From assembly GCF_003369915.1 (NCBI RefSeq), contig NC_046676.1, positions 15,296,001 to 15,360,000 of the forward strand: DNA of 64,000 bases. The letters run 5' to 3'. The notes beneath the pieces were generated by a model. That model was not told where the DNA came from. It made no database searches and saw nothing but the letters and a program-made list of their open reading frames with translations. Position 1 is the stretch's first letter. Each line of letters opens with the position of its first letter. Shown here in pieces: positions 63,578 to 64,000 of the stretch. This stretch comes from Drosophila miranda (Eukaryota > Arthropoda > Insecta > Diptera > Drosophilidae). A program made the translations under genes and the position numbers.

Positions 63578-64000
63578 TTAATCGGCAGTCCAATTCCAAG
63601 CCCATTCCCACTTGGCCACAAAGAAATTCGCGGCAATGGGACTACCCAAGGCGTACTTCTTCGCGAACCCATTCACATCGAAGTGGGCACGTCCCTCCGT
63701 GTCGGCGGCCGTCAGGTACGGCTCGTCGAAGTCCAACTCGAGGTACTGCCGGTAGGCCAGGAAGAGACTGCGATGGAGTTCCTTGCCCTCCGACGAGCGC
63801 TTGTCCATGTAGGCCACAATCCTCTCCCCCCGCACCACATCGCATCCGGGGATGTTGCCCACCAGCCAGAGCAGGTAATGGCCCTTGGCCTTTGGCATGT
63901 CCAGGTCGATCATCACAAAGGTGTAAAACTTGCTCGCCTCCGATTTCCATCGAATGATAGGCTCTTTGACCGCCTCATCGACTGAAATGGTGATGCCTGG
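63578..64000 (-). CDS. Phosphatidylethanolamine-binding protein (PEBP) family, 5' partial
   Basis: C-terminal 140 codons of a PEBP/RKIP-like protein; the start lies beyond the window. Visible: PGITISVDEAVKEPIIRW, the ligand-pocket signature YTFVMIDLDMPKAKGHYLLWLVGNIPG (shown in part: MIDLDMPKAKGHY), then GERIVAYMDKRSSEGKELHR and FLAYRQYLELDFDEPYLTAA. It ends with FAKKYALGSPIAANFFVAKWEW. These are the usual PEBP landmarks and the frame is intact. PEBPs bind phospholipid head groups and can modulate kinases or act as odorant-carrier-like secreted proteins; secretion cannot be judged without the N-terminus. It sits immediately upstream of an internal ATP8A exon on the same strand, so it probably lies in an ATP8A intron. 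Confidence 0.88.
   Translation of the reverse strand, partial: PGITISVDEAVKEPIIRWKSEASKFYTFVMIDLDMPKAKGHYLLWLVGNIPGCDVVRGERIVAYMDKRSSEGKELHRSLFLAYRQYLELDFDEPYLTAADTEGRAHFDVNGFAKKYALGSPIAANFFVAKWEWAWNWTAD

Overview
This is Drosophila nuclear DNA. Genes are intron-rich with short GT-AG introns, AT-rich UTRs, many CA/GT microsatellites and fly core-promoter motifs (DRE, Ohler motifs 1 and 6). Gene content matches Muller element C (melanogaster 2R). Genes that lie in separate 2R bands in D. melanogaster (brp, the Pgi/lines/PAN2 block, BaraA/ATP8A) are adjacent here. With a LOA-clade LINE and a dead extra Argonaute2 copy, this suggests an obscura-group species (D. pseudoobscura and relatives); the species call is inference.

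Layout. 1-9.3 kb: 5' part of bruchpilot (brp, minus strand) with long repeat-rich introns and upstream DNA. 9.37-13.9 kb: a decayed Argonaute2-like pseudogene split by a 3.9-kb LINE flanked by a 12-bp target-site duplication. 14.4-26.8 kb: compact housekeeping block: a C2H2 zinc-finger gene, MRGBP, Ggamma1, CCT8, a WDR43/Utp5 homologue, an unrecognised 301-aa gene and a small acidic-protein gene. 26.7-29.7 kb: Pgi, whose first intron holds a mini-me/DINE-like repeat. 31.3-34.0 kb: lines. 34.8-36.7 kb: a four-exon two-pass membrane protein gene. 37.2-39.3 kb: a Serendipity-alpha-like gene. 40.3-44.4 kb: Smap1, a possible 61-aa gene, a broken unrecognised gene and a FAM8A1-type RDD gene. 44.6-51.2 kb: AIMP1 and 17-exon PAN2. 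51.8-54.7 kb: the antimicrobial gene Baramicin A, convergent with a GNS-like lysosomal sulfatase. 55.8-63.5 kb: the flippase ATP8A (minus) with two alternative C-termini. 63.6-64.0 kb: a PEBP gene, apparently inside an ATP8A intron.

The genes do not form one pathway. Functional groups are immunity and RNA defence (BaraA, dead AGO2 copy), RNA and translation (PAN2, AIMP1, WDR43), chromatin (MRGBP), folding (CCT8), glycolysis (Pgi), synapse and signalling (brp, Ggamma1, lines), and membrane traffic (Smap1, ATP8A, FAM8A1 homologue). Exon boundaries were derived by eye from splice sites plus reading-phase agreement and have no transcript support. The best finds are the LINE-split AGO2 relic, the three-unit BaraA repeat, the ATP8A isoforms, a GC-AG intron in AIMP1, and a displaced copy of the zinc-finger gene's 3' end.
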